A stretch of 64,000 nt of DNA from an uncultured Sutterella sp. (GTDB lineage Bacteria > Pseudomonadota > Gammaproteobacteria > Burkholderiales > Burkholderiaceae_F): the NCBI GenBank assembly GCA_900545335.1, contig UQYP01000003.1, positions 124,001 through 188,000 on the forward strand, written 5' to 3'. A program made the position numbers and the translations under genes. This document shows, piece by piece, positions 37,166-45,475 of the stretch (position 1 is the first letter of the stretch; each line of letters opens with the position of its first letter). The notes beneath the pieces are model-generated. The model saw only the letters and a list, made by a program, of their open reading frames with translations. It searched no databases and had not been told where the DNA came from.

Positions 37166-38518
37166 CTAATACATCAAAGCGGTCACTTCAGTCATCGATC
37201 GTACATTTTCTAAATGTTTCAGCTTTTTGAGTAATTCTTTGGCTTTGTCTTCTCCCAAAACACTTACAGAGCAATTGAAAAATTTTTCTTCCAATTCTTT
37301 CTCTGTCAAGGGATATTTCTTTCCTCCCGGTATATCGTCTCGTACCTTGACATATTCGTGTCCGTCACGGGTTTGAACAACTACTCGCGCCGGCCACGGA
37401 AAGAGATCATCATATTGACAATCATGTCGAAGAGTCGTTTTTTGTATCACGTTTTGAATATCAGTCTTTTTGACCCATTGTGTTTGAAAATAGTCCGGAC
37501 TGATCGGCAAACGTTTTAAGGCAAGAGCAAAATGAAATGCAGGACTGAACCGGGCCTCAACTCCGGTCTGCGGTTGGGGTGTGACTAACTCACCCAAAGC
37601 CCACTTATTGAGAAATACTGTGATGGTTGAAACGAGCTCACTATTGAGCTCAGGATGTTCCTTGAGAATATCCAAAAAGGCAAAGACTGCCTGGTGGTTG
37701 CTGCTGCACGATGGAAAGAGTTTGACTGTACGGGTACCGTTAAGCAAAGGATTCGGCTTTTGAAGTTCTTCGGTGAGATGTAAGCTCAACTCTTCAGTCC
37801 ACTTGCGATGCGCAAAAAGATTAAAGAAACCTTCATCCCCGTAAACAGCATCGTCGGAACCGTAAACACCATTTTTAACCAAATTCACAACTGTCAGAGC
37901 ATTTCGAGCAGCGATCCCGGTATGAATCGGTTTGACCGGTGTACCAAAGTTACCTCGGAGGCCACTGGCAAAAGAGGCTGCAACCGATGTGGTGGTTTTA
38001 AACTGTTCTTGATTAAAGCCCAGCAAAAATCCGGCACACCAGGACGAAATGAGCGTCATTAAAACCGAAGTTGCATGCCAACCCTGAGCACTGATGTCGT
38101 AGCAGCACTGTTTGCCCAAAGCGTCGCCGGCCTGGTAAGCAGCCGCATAGGCTCGAAGGACTTTTTGCCCTGAAAGTGACAGATTTTCACTTAAAGCTAA
38201 AACAGTTGGTACCAAGACTGCGCTCGGATGACCCATATAAGGATCACAATCATCCATATCGAGCACGTGAGCTGCAGCAGCATTCACAAATGCAGATGTT
38301 TCTGGTAAATACCCCTGACCTTTCCCGACGATAGTGGTCTGACCGTCTTTTTCTTGAAGTGAGGCGTTGATTTGCGGTATAGGGGAGACCTTCGAACCGG
38401 CAATCATGACCGCTATCGTATCGATGAAAACTTGCTTACTGATCTTGAGAACATCAGTATCAGGCTCGTCTATTTGAGCACGCTCCAGATATTCGTAGAT
38501 TGGATTTAATCCTTTCAT
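37166..38518 (-). CDS. MmgE/PrpD-family protein, candidate epimerase
   Basis: A 450-residue MmgE/PrpD protein. The family includes 2-methylcitrate dehydratase, cis-aconitate decarboxylase and iminodisuccinate epimerase. Visible features are DTIAVMIAGS near the start, AHVLDMDDCDPYMGHPSAVLVP and a variant of the C-terminal motif, KLFPSCSSNHQA. No other propionate-cycle gene is nearby. It starts 4 bases after the stop of an ASL-like C-N lyase, with AGGAGA upstream of the ATG at 38518. Pairing a lyase with a PrpD-fold epimerase is how iminodisuccinate is degraded, so a substrate-epimerase role is a reasonable inference. A dehydratase remains possible. Confidence 0.82.
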   Translation of the reverse strand: MKGLNPIYEYLERAQIDEPDTDVLKISKQVFIDTIAVMIAGSKVSPIPQINASLQEKDGQTTIVGKGQGYLPETSAFVNAAAAHVLDMDDCDPYMGHPSAVLVPTVLALSENLSLSGQKVLRAYAAAYQAGDALGKQCCYDISAQGWHATSVLMTLISSWCAGFLLGFNQEQFKTTTSVAASFASGLRGNFGTPVKPIHTGIAARNALTVVNLVKNGVYGSDDAVYGDEGFFNLFAHRKWTEELSLHLTEELQKPNPLLNGTRTVKLFPSCSSNHQAVFAFLDILKEHPELNSELVSTITVFLNKWALGELVTPQPQTGVEARFSPAFHFALALKRLPISPDYFQTQWVKKTDIQNVIQKTTLRHDCQYDDLFPWPARVVVQTRDGHEYVKVRDDIPGGKKYPLTEKELEEKFFNCSVSVLGEDKAKELLKKLKHLENVRSMTEVTALMY

Positions 38519-38522
38519 TGAA

Positions 38523-40046
38523 TCAGTCTCCTGCATTTTCTGCAATAAATGCATTGGTTTGTACTTCCAGATGAGTTTTTGCCTTATCAACTTGTTGCCG
38601 ACGCTTTAAGAGTTCACGTTCATCATCCAGCAGAGCCTTTTCGATCAGATCCAGCTGTCTTTGAACTTCAGCTTTTGCGGTTCCGCCTCGGCAGGTTTTG
38701 CTATGCACGCTCAATTGCGGGTCAAGCGCCTCTTGAACCTGTTCTTCAGTCATTTTTGTGGTAAACCCGTGCAGTTGACAGTTTTGATTCAGATCCTTGA
38801 GGGTAATCTGATCGGATCTTAAATGACGTTCAATCATGTAACCGACTAGACTGCCGCAGGTTTCGTGAGCTGTTCTGAATGACACACCGTCAATCCGCAC
38901 TAACCAGTTGGCCAATTCTGTGACGGTACAAAAGTTGCTCCTGGCTCTTTCAAGCATTCTTTCAGGACGGTATTGAATGTCTCTTAATGTGGCAATAAAC
39001 AGATCGAGCTGCGCATCAAACTCTTTAACAGCACTCATGACGTATCTCATCGATTCATGTGAAATGTCATGACAGTGCATGAAGGGGACGTTCTTTTGAG
39101 CACAGAATACGCTCATAAAGAATGAGGCAAGGTGTCCGCTTTTGCCCTTAATATGCTCAAGCGTAATAGGATTTTTCTTTTGCGGCATGATTGACGATGA
39201 ACCGGCAACGCTGTCATCAAGTTCTATGTAGCCGTACTCCGGCGTTGAAAACAGATAATGGTCCATCGCAAAGCGTGACAAAGAGCATGCTGCCATGGCC
39301 AACGACGCAGTAAATTCCAGAGCATAGTCTCGTGTTGTGCAATCAAGCGAATTTTCAACCGGTTTATCAAAACCCAAAAGATCAGAAGTGAATTGCCGAT
39401 CAATATCAAAAGTAGTCGAGCCCATAGAAGTACCGCCCAACGGGCACTGATTGAGGCAATCCCATACATGAGAATAACGTTTATAGTCGCGTTGCATCAC
39501 CGCCAGTATAGCAGAATAGTAATGTGCCAAAGTAATCGGCTCGGCCGGTTGTAGATGTGTCACGCCCGAAAGAACCATTTCGTAGCCATTTCGCGCCAGC
39601 TCCAAAAAGCGTTTTCGTAATGCAATGAATTTCGGTGCAAGTTCAAGGTATTGCTTGCGCAAATCCAACCGATGCATTGTGGCATAGAGGTCATTTCTTG
39701 AACGGGCCGTGTGTTGCTGACCGCCGATTTCCAAGGAAGTTCTGGCAATAAGGTAGCGCTCAAGCACAATATAGAAATCTTCAAGATTGGGATTGATATC
39801 AAATTCCGGATGCTTTTCCTGCGCGGCAATATCCTGAGTTACGGCAAGAATTTGTTGGGCAACCGCTTTTTTGATAATGCCTTGTTTTGCCAACATTAAA
39901 ACGTGAGCTTTGTTAATGTCGCACAATGTTTGATAGGAATGGGCTCTCTCTTCTTCCATCCCGGGGCGCATGATATGTTTGGCCAGTTCCGGAGCCGGGG
40001 TTTTCGTCATGCGGCCGCGTTGAATACTCTCTGCCATTTTTATCAT
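38523..40046 (-). CDS. Argininosuccinate lyase-like C-N lyase, paralogue 1
   Basis: A 507-residue member of the fumarase/ASL superfamily, cleaving a C-N bond to release fumarate. All three signature regions are intact: HTARSRND (about residue 107), GVTHLQPAEP (about 160) and SSIMPQKKNP (about 285). It differs from true ASL in lacking the MWGGRF start and the GALAGT-PIDR segment (here GGTSMGSTTFDIDR), and in a C-terminal helical extension of about 45 residues. Those changes argue for another N-substituted aspartate as substrate. The start at 40046 follows GGGAGAG. It is in a LysR-M20-M20-lyase-PrpD run and is more diverged than paralogues 2 and 3. Confidence 0.85.
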   Translation of the reverse strand: MIKMAESIQRGRMTKTPAPELAKHIMRPGMEEERAHSYQTLCDINKAHVLMLAKQGIIKKAVAQQILAVTQDIAAQEKHPEFDINPNLEDFYIVLERYLIARTSLEIGGQQHTARSRNDLYATMHRLDLRKQYLELAPKFIALRKRFLELARNGYEMVLSGVTHLQPAEPITLAHYYSAILAVMQRDYKRYSHVWDCLNQCPLGGTSMGSTTFDIDRQFTSDLLGFDKPVENSLDCTTRDYALEFTASLAMAACSLSRFAMDHYLFSTPEYGYIELDDSVAGSSSIMPQKKNPITLEHIKGKSGHLASFFMSVFCAQKNVPFMHCHDISHESMRYVMSAVKEFDAQLDLFIATLRDIQYRPERMLERARSNFCTVTELANWLVRIDGVSFRTAHETCGSLVGYMIERHLRSDQITLKDLNQNCQLHGFTTKMTEEQVQEALDPQLSVHSKTCRGGTAKAEVQRQLDLIEKALLDDERELLKRRQQVDKAKTHLEVQTNAFIAENAGD

Positions 40047-40063
40047 TTGTCTCTCCCATTTTT

Positions 40064-40095
40064 AGAGGCGTTTTGAAATCAGTCAAAACGCCTCT
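40064..40095. other. Strong intercistronic hairpin before lyase paralogue 1
   Basis: Perfect 13-bp arms AGAGGCGTTTTGA and TCAAAACGCCTCT with a 6-base loop, lying between the M20 stop (40106) and the lyase ribosome binding site. On the transcribed strand it is followed by AAAAA, not T, so it is not a normal terminator. It may control mRNA processing or translation of the lyase. Confidence 0.6.
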
Positions 40096-40105
40096 GATAT
40101 AGTCA

Positions 40106-41308
40106 TTAACTTAATGCATTAACTACGGTCATCATGTAGACCTTGATAAAGTCAAGCCAATTTTTCAGATGAATTCTTTCATTGGGCTGACCCATCGCAA
40201 ATTCTGAGAAATCATCTGCGGCACCAAAAAACGGTATAGGCATCCCTGTGACTTTTTGAATCCAGGCTGCGTCTGAACCGGCGGGACCGACAGCCACTTT
40301 GACGTCCTTGCCCATGACTTCCTTATAAGATTTTTTAATTAATTCAATGAAGGGATCACCATCGGGTATTTCAAGAAGAGGACGTTTTGAAGTGACTGTC
40401 ATTTCGTATTCATAGGCTGCATCTTCAGCTTTCAATTGATCCAAAACGTCAATAATTTCCTTCAAAGCCTCATCATGGGTTTCACCGGGAATGAGTCTGC
40501 GGTCAAACCAGAAAGTGACTTTGGAGGGGAAGACATTGGCTGCAGTTCCGCCGTTTATTACTGCGACAGTCAGGTGCGGCGGAGGAACATTTACACCGAC
40601 CGGTCTTTTCATTAATTCATCGTTCAGACGATATAACGCATGAATCGCTTTAACAGCTTTTTGGATACAGGTTTCGCCGTGATAGAGTAGGGCAGTGTGC
40701 CCGGTCTCACCCGTGTAAGTGACGGTTCCTCGCAAAATACCGCAATGCTGCGGGAAAAGAACCCCGTTTGAAGGCTCAGGGCAAATGCCGAAGTCTCCCT
40801 TTAATATTTCAGGATAATTTTTCAACAGATACTGAACACCGAGTTCACCGCCGTTTTCTTCATCGCACATCCAAGTAAGGGCAACGCTGCCTTTCGGATC
40901 AAATCCCATCTTTTTCAAAAAGAGCACAGCCATCATGACGCCGGCATCACCGCCTTTCATGTCACAGGAGCCCCGGCCATATAAATAACCATCATCTATT
41001 TTTCCTGACCAAGGACCGAAATAGCCGGGATCTCGATTATCAGGCGGAAAGACGTCCATGTGACCGTTAAAGACGAAGCGTTTGCCTTTTTGCGTACCGA
41101 ACCATTCTGCATATAAATTAGGGCGATGGGGCTTAGCTTCAATTCTTTGAACTTCTAAGCCGGCTTTTTTCATCCATTTTTCAAAGACAAAGCTCACCGG
41201 TTCTTCATTGCCAGTAACGCTCGGTGTTTGAACAATTTCCTGAAGAAATTCAATGGCCTCAGCTTGGTGTTGATCGACATAATCGGAAATTTGTTTGGCT
41301 GTCAGCAT
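40106..41308 (-). CDS. M20-family metallopeptidase, tandem copy 2
   Basis: A 400-residue ArgE/DapE/ACY1-type amidohydrolase or dipeptidase. Visible metal-ligand regions are FNGHMDVFPP, GRGSCDMKGG with the bridging Asp, and the general-base Glu in MCDEENGGELG. The usual last zinc ligand, His in AHxPNE near the C-terminus, is missing: the sequence reads AMGQPNE. It is about 80% identical by eye to the upstream copy. No signal peptide, so the substrate is taken up first. The family cleaves N-acyl amino acids, N-carbamoyl compounds or dipeptides; which applies here is unknown. Confidence 0.87.
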   Translation of the reverse strand: MLTAKQISDYVDQHQAEAIEFLQEIVQTPSVTGNEEPVSFVFEKWMKKAGLEVQRIEAKPHRPNLYAEWFGTQKGKRFVFNGHMDVFPPDNRDPGYFGPWSGKIDDGYLYGRGSCDMKGGDAGVMMAVLFLKKMGFDPKGSVALTWMCDEENGGELGVQYLLKNYPEILKGDFGICPEPSNGVLFPQHCGILRGTVTYTGETGHTALLYHGETCIQKAVKAIHALYRLNDELMKRPVGVNVPPPHLTVAVINGGTAANVFPSKVTFWFDRRLIPGETHDEALKEIIDVLDQLKAEDAAYEYEMTVTSKRPLLEIPDGDPFIELIKKSYKEVMGKDVKVAVGPAGSDAAWIQKVTGMPIPFFGAADDFSEFAMGQPNERIHLKNWLDFIKVYMMTVVNALS

Positions 41309-41325
41309 TTTTCTCTCCTGGCTTA

Positions 41326-42528
41326 TTAACTCAGTGCATTGACCACAGTCATCATGTAGATTTTGATGAAGTCGTAGTACGTTTTGAGCTTAATGCGTTC
41401 ATTGGGTTTGGCCATAGCGCACTCGGCAAAGTCTTCTGCGCCGCCGAAAAAGGGCATCGGTGTGCCGACCACTTTTTGAATCCAAGAGGCGTCACAGGCG
41501 CCGGCACCGACCGCAACTTCGACATCTTTTCCCATAATTTCTTTATATGAACGTTTGATCAGATCAACACACGGATCATCAAAATCAACATCCAATAACG
41601 GTCTGCGAGAGGTAACTTCTATTTGATAGTCGTATGAACTGTCTTTTTCCTTTAATTGATCTAATACATCGGTAATTTCTTTTAGAGCCTGATCATGATT
41701 TTCCCCGGGGATTAGGCGCCGATCAAACCAAAATGTGGTTTTTGACGGAAAAACATTGGCGGCAGTACCGCCGTTAATTACAGCGACACTTAAATGTGGG
41801 GGAGGGACATTGTCGGCAACAGGCCGTTTCATTAATTGATCATTTAATGCGTAAAGCGCATCAATCGCATCGCAGGCTTTTTGAATACAGGTTTTGCCCT
41901 CATAAAGTAACGCTGTATGACCTGGGGCTCCGGTATAAGTTATGGTTCCTCTGAGAATACCGCACAGTTTAGGCATCAGAACACCGTTAGAGGGTTCCGG
42001 GCAAATTCCAAAATCGCCCTTTAAAATCTCAGGACGTGTTTTCAATAAATACTGAACACCGAGCGCTCCGCCGTTTTCTTCATCACACATCCAGGTGAGT
42101 GCAATGCTGCCCTTTGGTTCAAATCCCATTTCTTTTAAGAATATCACCGCCATCATTGCACAGGCGTCTCCGCCCTTCATGTCACAGGCGCCTCTGCCGT
42201 AAAGATAGTCGTCAACAACCTTGCCCGACCAGGGACCATACCATCCGGGATCTTTTGCATCAGGGGGAAATACGTCCATATGACCGTTAAAGACAAAGCG
42301 TTTGCCCGGTTTTTGACCGAACCATTCTGCGTAGAGATTGGGGCGATGGGGCTGAGCTTCAATTCGTTCGACTTCAAGGCCGATTTTTTTCATCCATTTT
42401 TCAAACACAAAGCTCACGGCTTCTTCATCACCGGTCACACTCGGCGTTTGAATAATTTCTTTCAGAAACTCAATCGCCTGAGCTTCATGTTGGTCGACAT
42501 AGTCTGAAATTTCTTTTGCAGTGAACAT
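41326..42528 (-). CDS. M20-family metallopeptidase, tandem copy 1
   Basis: A 400-residue M20 peptidase, the first gene after the LysR regulator and the tandem duplicate of the gene 17 bases downstream. It shares FNGHMDVFPP, GRGACDMKGG and MCDEENGGALG. As in its twin, the C-terminal His ligand is replaced (AMAKPNE). The local differences between the copies (for example VADNVPPPH against VGVNVPPPH, and AGACDAS against AGSDAA) lie in and near the substrate pocket, suggesting two related substrates and not gene dosage. Confidence 0.87.
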   Translation of the reverse strand: MFTAKEISDYVDQHEAQAIEFLKEIIQTPSVTGDEEAVSFVFEKWMKKIGLEVERIEAQPHRPNLYAEWFGQKPGKRFVFNGHMDVFPPDAKDPGWYGPWSGKVVDDYLYGRGACDMKGGDACAMMAVIFLKEMGFEPKGSIALTWMCDEENGGALGVQYLLKTRPEILKGDFGICPEPSNGVLMPKLCGILRGTITYTGAPGHTALLYEGKTCIQKACDAIDALYALNDQLMKRPVADNVPPPHLSVAVINGGTAANVFPSKTTFWFDRRLIPGENHDQALKEITDVLDQLKEKDSSYDYQIEVTSRRPLLDVDFDDPCVDLIKRSYKEIMGKDVEVAVGAGACDASWIQKVVGTPMPFFGGAEDFAECAMAKPNERIKLKTYYDFIKIYMMTVVNALS

Positions 42529-42604
42529 GATTAGGCCTCCGCTTGGAAGAAAAGAACCTATTTTGAGCGTAGGCCTATAGAAACGGATTGTGAAGCAAGA
42601 GTAG

Positions 42605-42629
42605 CTTAGTCTGAACTAATTTATTAGTT
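42605..42629. promoter_or_regulatory. Overlapping dyads before the M20 gene, candidate LysR site
   Basis: Two overlapping perfect inverted repeats: TTAGT-CTGA-ACTAA (42606-42619) and AACTAAT-TT-ATTAGTT (42614-42629). They lie about 80-100 bases upstream of the first M20 ATG and directly after the LysR gene stop. The first matches the 52799 dyad closely. T-N11-A geometry is present, as in LysR binding sites. Confidence 0.55.
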
Positions 42630-42633
42630 GGAT

Positions 42634-43620
42634 CTAAATGTTGAGGATCTTCACCTTACCTTTGCAGGATGGAATGCTTTTGAGAATTTGAGGAATGGTT
42701 TGATTTTTCAAAATAGCAGAACACTCGGTGCTCATCAGATTCATCAGGGTAGGGGAAACTGAATTTTTGGCAGCGATCGAAATCTTTCTGCCCAAGTCGC
42801 TGATACATTGAAAATTTAAGGCATTGCTGTAGTTTTCCTGATTGACGCAGGCCGTTGAGTAGGTAATGGTCCAACCGCGATTATTAGCGACCATTTTCAA
42901 TTGCAGTACGTTGGTATCAATTTCAAACTGATTGGGAATGCTGAGGTGGTTTTGCTCGAGAAATCTGCTGATACTGGCGCCGTTGCCGGTATTGGCCGGT
43001 GATCGGATAAACGGCAATCCGCTTTGCATCAGTTGAGTCAGTGTCCACTGAGTTCGTTTTGCCAAAAGAGAGTTCGGAATGACTGCAATCAGAGGATCGT
43101 AAAAGATATCAATTTTTTGCAAATCTTTTTCTTCAGTCAGGTCTCCGGTGGTAATAATGAGGTCTACCTCATCTCTGCGCAGTTGAGTAAGCAATAAATC
43201 AGATGTTCCTACTATATGAACAACTTTTTGCGTTTGAGAAGTTAATGCCTGAATAAGCGCCAGGCCGATGCAATCACTCATAGACTCAATCATTCCGAAA
43301 CGAATGACCGGCAGACAATGAGAATTCAGTTGGATGCTTTGAATCGCCTCATTTAATTCGTGATCCTGTTTTTGCAGTATCTGGAGTAAATATTTAGCTT
43401 GATTCGTAAAGGTTAAGGGTCGGGTGGAACGGTCAAAAAGTTTGATCCTGAGAGCAGTTTCCAGAGCAGTCATTTTTTGACTGACAGCACTTTGAGTGAT
43501 GTGTAATTTTTGAGCAGCCTTTAAAAATGAGCGCTCTCCGGCAACACATAAAAAGGTGCGGGTGTAGCGTTTGACAACCTCGAGCACTTCATCAGGTGAG
43601 TGACTTTTTGAATCGTTCAT
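42634..43620 (-). CDS. LysR-family transcriptional regulator, copy 1
   Basis: A 328-residue LysR regulator. The winged-helix domain has the typical SFLKAAQKLHITQSAVSQKM core and LRIKLFDRSTRPL, followed by the periplasmic-binding-like effector domain. It is upstream of, and on the same strand as, the M20-M20-lyase-PrpD genes, which it probably controls. It is also divergent from the Dcu transporter. It shares an FDRSTRPL/RP-L linker with the other LysR proteins here, so the four are likely a recent paralogue group. Confidence 0.9.
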   Translation of the reverse strand: MNDSKSHSPDEVLEVVKRYTRTFLCVAGERSFLKAAQKLHITQSAVSQKMTALETALRIKLFDRSTRPLTFTNQAKYLLQILQKQDHELNEAIQSIQLNSHCLPVIRFGMIESMSDCIGLALIQALTSQTQKVVHIVGTSDLLLTQLRRDEVDLIITTGDLTEEKDLQKIDIFYDPLIAVIPNSLLAKRTQWTLTQLMQSGLPFIRSPANTGNGASISRFLEQNHLSIPNQFEIDTNVLQLKMVANNRGWTITYSTACVNQENYSNALNFQCISDLGRKISIAAKNSVSPTLMNLMSTECSAILKNQTIPQILKSIPSCKGKVKILNI

Positions 43621-44071
43621 ATTTAACCACTATTAATATAACTAATATTTATAGAAATATAAAAATATTATTTATTTTGTGGATTAACAAAATTACTAAT
43701 GTGTTAAATATTCATGAACACATTCATAACAGATTGAAAATACACAGGGAATAACTTAAGTAAAAACTTAAGCAAAGACCTCGTACGTATCAGTCACTTT
43801 AGCATAAACACTAAATACTCATTCAGAACTATTAGTATTTTTTAACTTAGTTTTAAATTTCTCTTATCAAACTGTGACTCTTTGTTTCAACTTGAGACAA
43901 TCAAAATGCAATATGTGAATCACCGTTTCCTTGTTGCAAAGTGCTGTGCTTAGTTTCCGATATTTTCGTAAAAGAAGTTGCGGCAGTTCAGAGGGGCTCC
44001 GTCATCGGAGTTATTTATAAATAACTATAGGGAGTGGCTCTTACGAAAAAGTGGAGTCGCAGATAATCACT
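43621..44071. promoter_or_regulatory. 450-bp divergent control region, LysR copy 1 and Dcu transporter
   Basis: AT-rich, with no gene. It holds an AATACT/AGTATT dyad (43814-43839), an FNR-like TTGAGACAATCAA element (43892-43904, one base short of a full site), and two hairpins in the presumed leader of the transporter: CTCCG-TCAT-CGGAG at 43997-44009 and a perfect 18-bp palindrome AGTTATTTATAAATAACT at 44009-44026. This suggests layered control of the transporter. Individual elements are candidates only. Confidence 0.5.
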
Positions 44072-45388
44072 ATGATTACCTTAATCCAGTTCGTTATCGT
44101 ATTTGCCGCCATTTTGATTGGCGTGCGATATGGTGGTGTAGCCCTGGGCTTCTGGGGTGCATTGGGTCTAATCGTTCTGTCTGTAGCATTCGGTGTAGTA
44201 CCGACTGCTCCTCCGATCGACGTGATGTTGATCATCTTCGCTGTCTGCCTCTGTGCATCCTGCATGGAAGCTGTAGGCGGCTTGGATATCTTGGTTCGCT
44301 TTGCCGCCAAGATCATCCGTAAGAACCCGAAGTATGTTGCAGTGGTTGCTCCGGTTGTGAGCTTCTTCTTAACGTTCTGCTCCGGTACGGGTAACGTGGT
44401 TTATGCCATTTTGCCTGTGATCTATGAAGTGTCCTATAACGCCAACGTTCGTCCTGAACGTGCTATGGCTGCTGCCGCTGTTTCCGGTCAGGTCGGTATT
44501 ACGGCTTGCCCGATTTCTGCTGCAACGGCTGCCATGGTCGGTTTGCTCGAACAAAATGGCTTCGGTGACATCGGTTTGGGTGACGTTTTGATGATTACGT
44601 TCCCGGCCTGCTTGATCGGCGTGCTCGTTTCTTCCTTTATCGGTATGTTTGTCGGTAAGGAACTCAAAGACGATATGGCTTATCAAGCCCGCTTGGCTGC
44701 CGGCCAAGTTCAACCGCCTGAAGTGCTCGAAGAAAAAGAATTGCCCAAGGAAGCTTCCTGGTCTGTGGCGATTTTCTTCGGTGCCATTATCGTGATTGTG
44801 GTTGTCGGTTTCTTCCCCGAATTGCGTGTTTTGCGCGGTCAGGAAAATCCTGTCAGCATGTCGCTTGTGATTGAAGCTGTCATGCTTGGCGCCGGTGCTT
44901 TGATGAGCCTTTTGTGCAAACCCAATGTAAACCGTATCGTTCAAAGCCCTGTGATGACAGCCTGCGTGGTCTCCTTGGGTGCTGTGTTCGGTATCGTCTG
45001 GATGTCTGACTCCTTCATCCATGCCAATAGCGCTACCTTTATGGAAGTGGCCGGTGGTTTGGCTCAACAAATGCCTGTGTTGTTTGCCTTTGTGTTGGCT
45101 ATTATGTCTGCCTTGCTCTCCAGCCAAGGTGCTACGACCCGTGCCATCATGCCGTTGGGCTTCGCTCTCGGTATCTCTCCGATGATGTTGGTCGCTATGT
45201 TCCCGGCTGTGAACTGCCTGTTCATTCTCCCGACTTCCGGCCCGGCTTTGGCTGCTGTCGGTATGGACCGCTCCGGTACGACACACATTGGTAAATTCGT
45301 GTTCAACCACTCCTTCCAGTTGCCCGGTATCTTAATGGTGGCTGTGGCAATCGCAGTGGGTGTGTTGATGGTCGGAATCGGTTTCTAA
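44072..45388 (+). CDS. Anaerobic C4-dicarboxylate transporter, DcuA/DcuB family
   Basis: A 438-residue inner membrane antiporter with about eleven helices. Dcu proteins exchange fumarate, malate or aspartate for succinate during fumarate respiration. The family-typical stretches GVRYGGVALGFWG, AVGGLDILVRFAAKIIRKNPKY, GTGNVVYAILPVIYEV and ITACPISAA are present. I use the ATG at 44072, which aligns with the family start; an in-frame GTG at 44051 is possible. No strong Shine-Dalgarno is seen. Codon use is that of a highly expressed gene. It fits a cell that makes fumarate from amino acids and exports succinate. Confidence 0.92.
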   Translation: MITLIQFVIVFAAILIGVRYGGVALGFWGALGLIVLSVAFGVVPTAPPIDVMLIIFAVCLCASCMEAVGGLDILVRFAAKIIRKNPKYVAVVAPVVSFFLTFCSGTGNVVYAILPVIYEVSYNANVRPERAMAAAAVSGQVGITACPISAATAAMVGLLEQNGFGDIGLGDVLMITFPACLIGVLVSSFIGMFVGKELKDDMAYQARLAAGQVQPPEVLEEKELPKEASWSVAIFFGAIIVIVVVGFFPELRVLRGQENPVSMSLVIEAVMLGAGALMSLLCKPNVNRIVQSPVMTACVVSLGAVFGIVWMSDSFIHANSATFMEVAGGLAQQMPVLFAFVLAIMSALLSSQGATTRAIMPLGFALGISPMMLVAMFPAVNCLFILPTSGPALAAVGMDRSGTTHIGKFVFNHSFQLPGILMVAVAIAVGVLMVGIGF

Positions 45389-45418
45389 TTTAATCGAATT
45401 TAAATTAGACCACTGACT

Positions 45419-45458
45419 AAAGAGCCAACCTCTCAAAATTCTTGAAGGTTGGCTCTTA
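45419..45458 (+). terminator. Terminator or attenuator after the Dcu transporter
   Basis: Strong arms AAGAGCCAACCT and AGGTTGGCTCTT with a 14-base loop, 30 bases after the stop. There is no clean T-tract and the next gene starts 20 bases later, so partial read-through is likely. An AT-rich hairpin at 45385-45408 precedes it. Confidence 0.65.
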
Positions 45459-45475
45459 CTGTAAGGAGAAATCAG

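Noticed and set aside
37166..38518. 2-methylcitrate dehydratase prpD
   Set aside because: No prpB, prpC or acnM is nearby, and the partner is a C-N lyase. Only the fold family can be assigned.
38523..40046. Calling lyase paralogue 1 (and 2, 3) argH
   Set aside because: They lack the MWGGRF start and GALAGT-PIDR segment and have an extra C-terminal helix. A canonical-type ASL, though broken, is present beside them, so the function is probably different.
37134..40095. Insertion sequence or transposon ends around the lyase-PrpD unit
   Set aside because: The shared arm is only 7 bp, there is no transposase, and no target duplication is seen.
43892..43904. FNR box TTGAGACAATCAA upstream of the Dcu transporter as a firm site
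   Set aside because: It is one base shorter than the TTGAT-N4-ATCAA consensus and lies about 170 bases from the start codon. Kept only as a candidate inside the region entry.
44369..45310. Long minus-strand open frame (313 codons) opposite the Dcu transporter
   Set aside because: It is rich in His, Arg, Gln and Ser, has no recognisable domain or good start, and is the reverse of a highly expressed gene with biased codons. It is a shadow.
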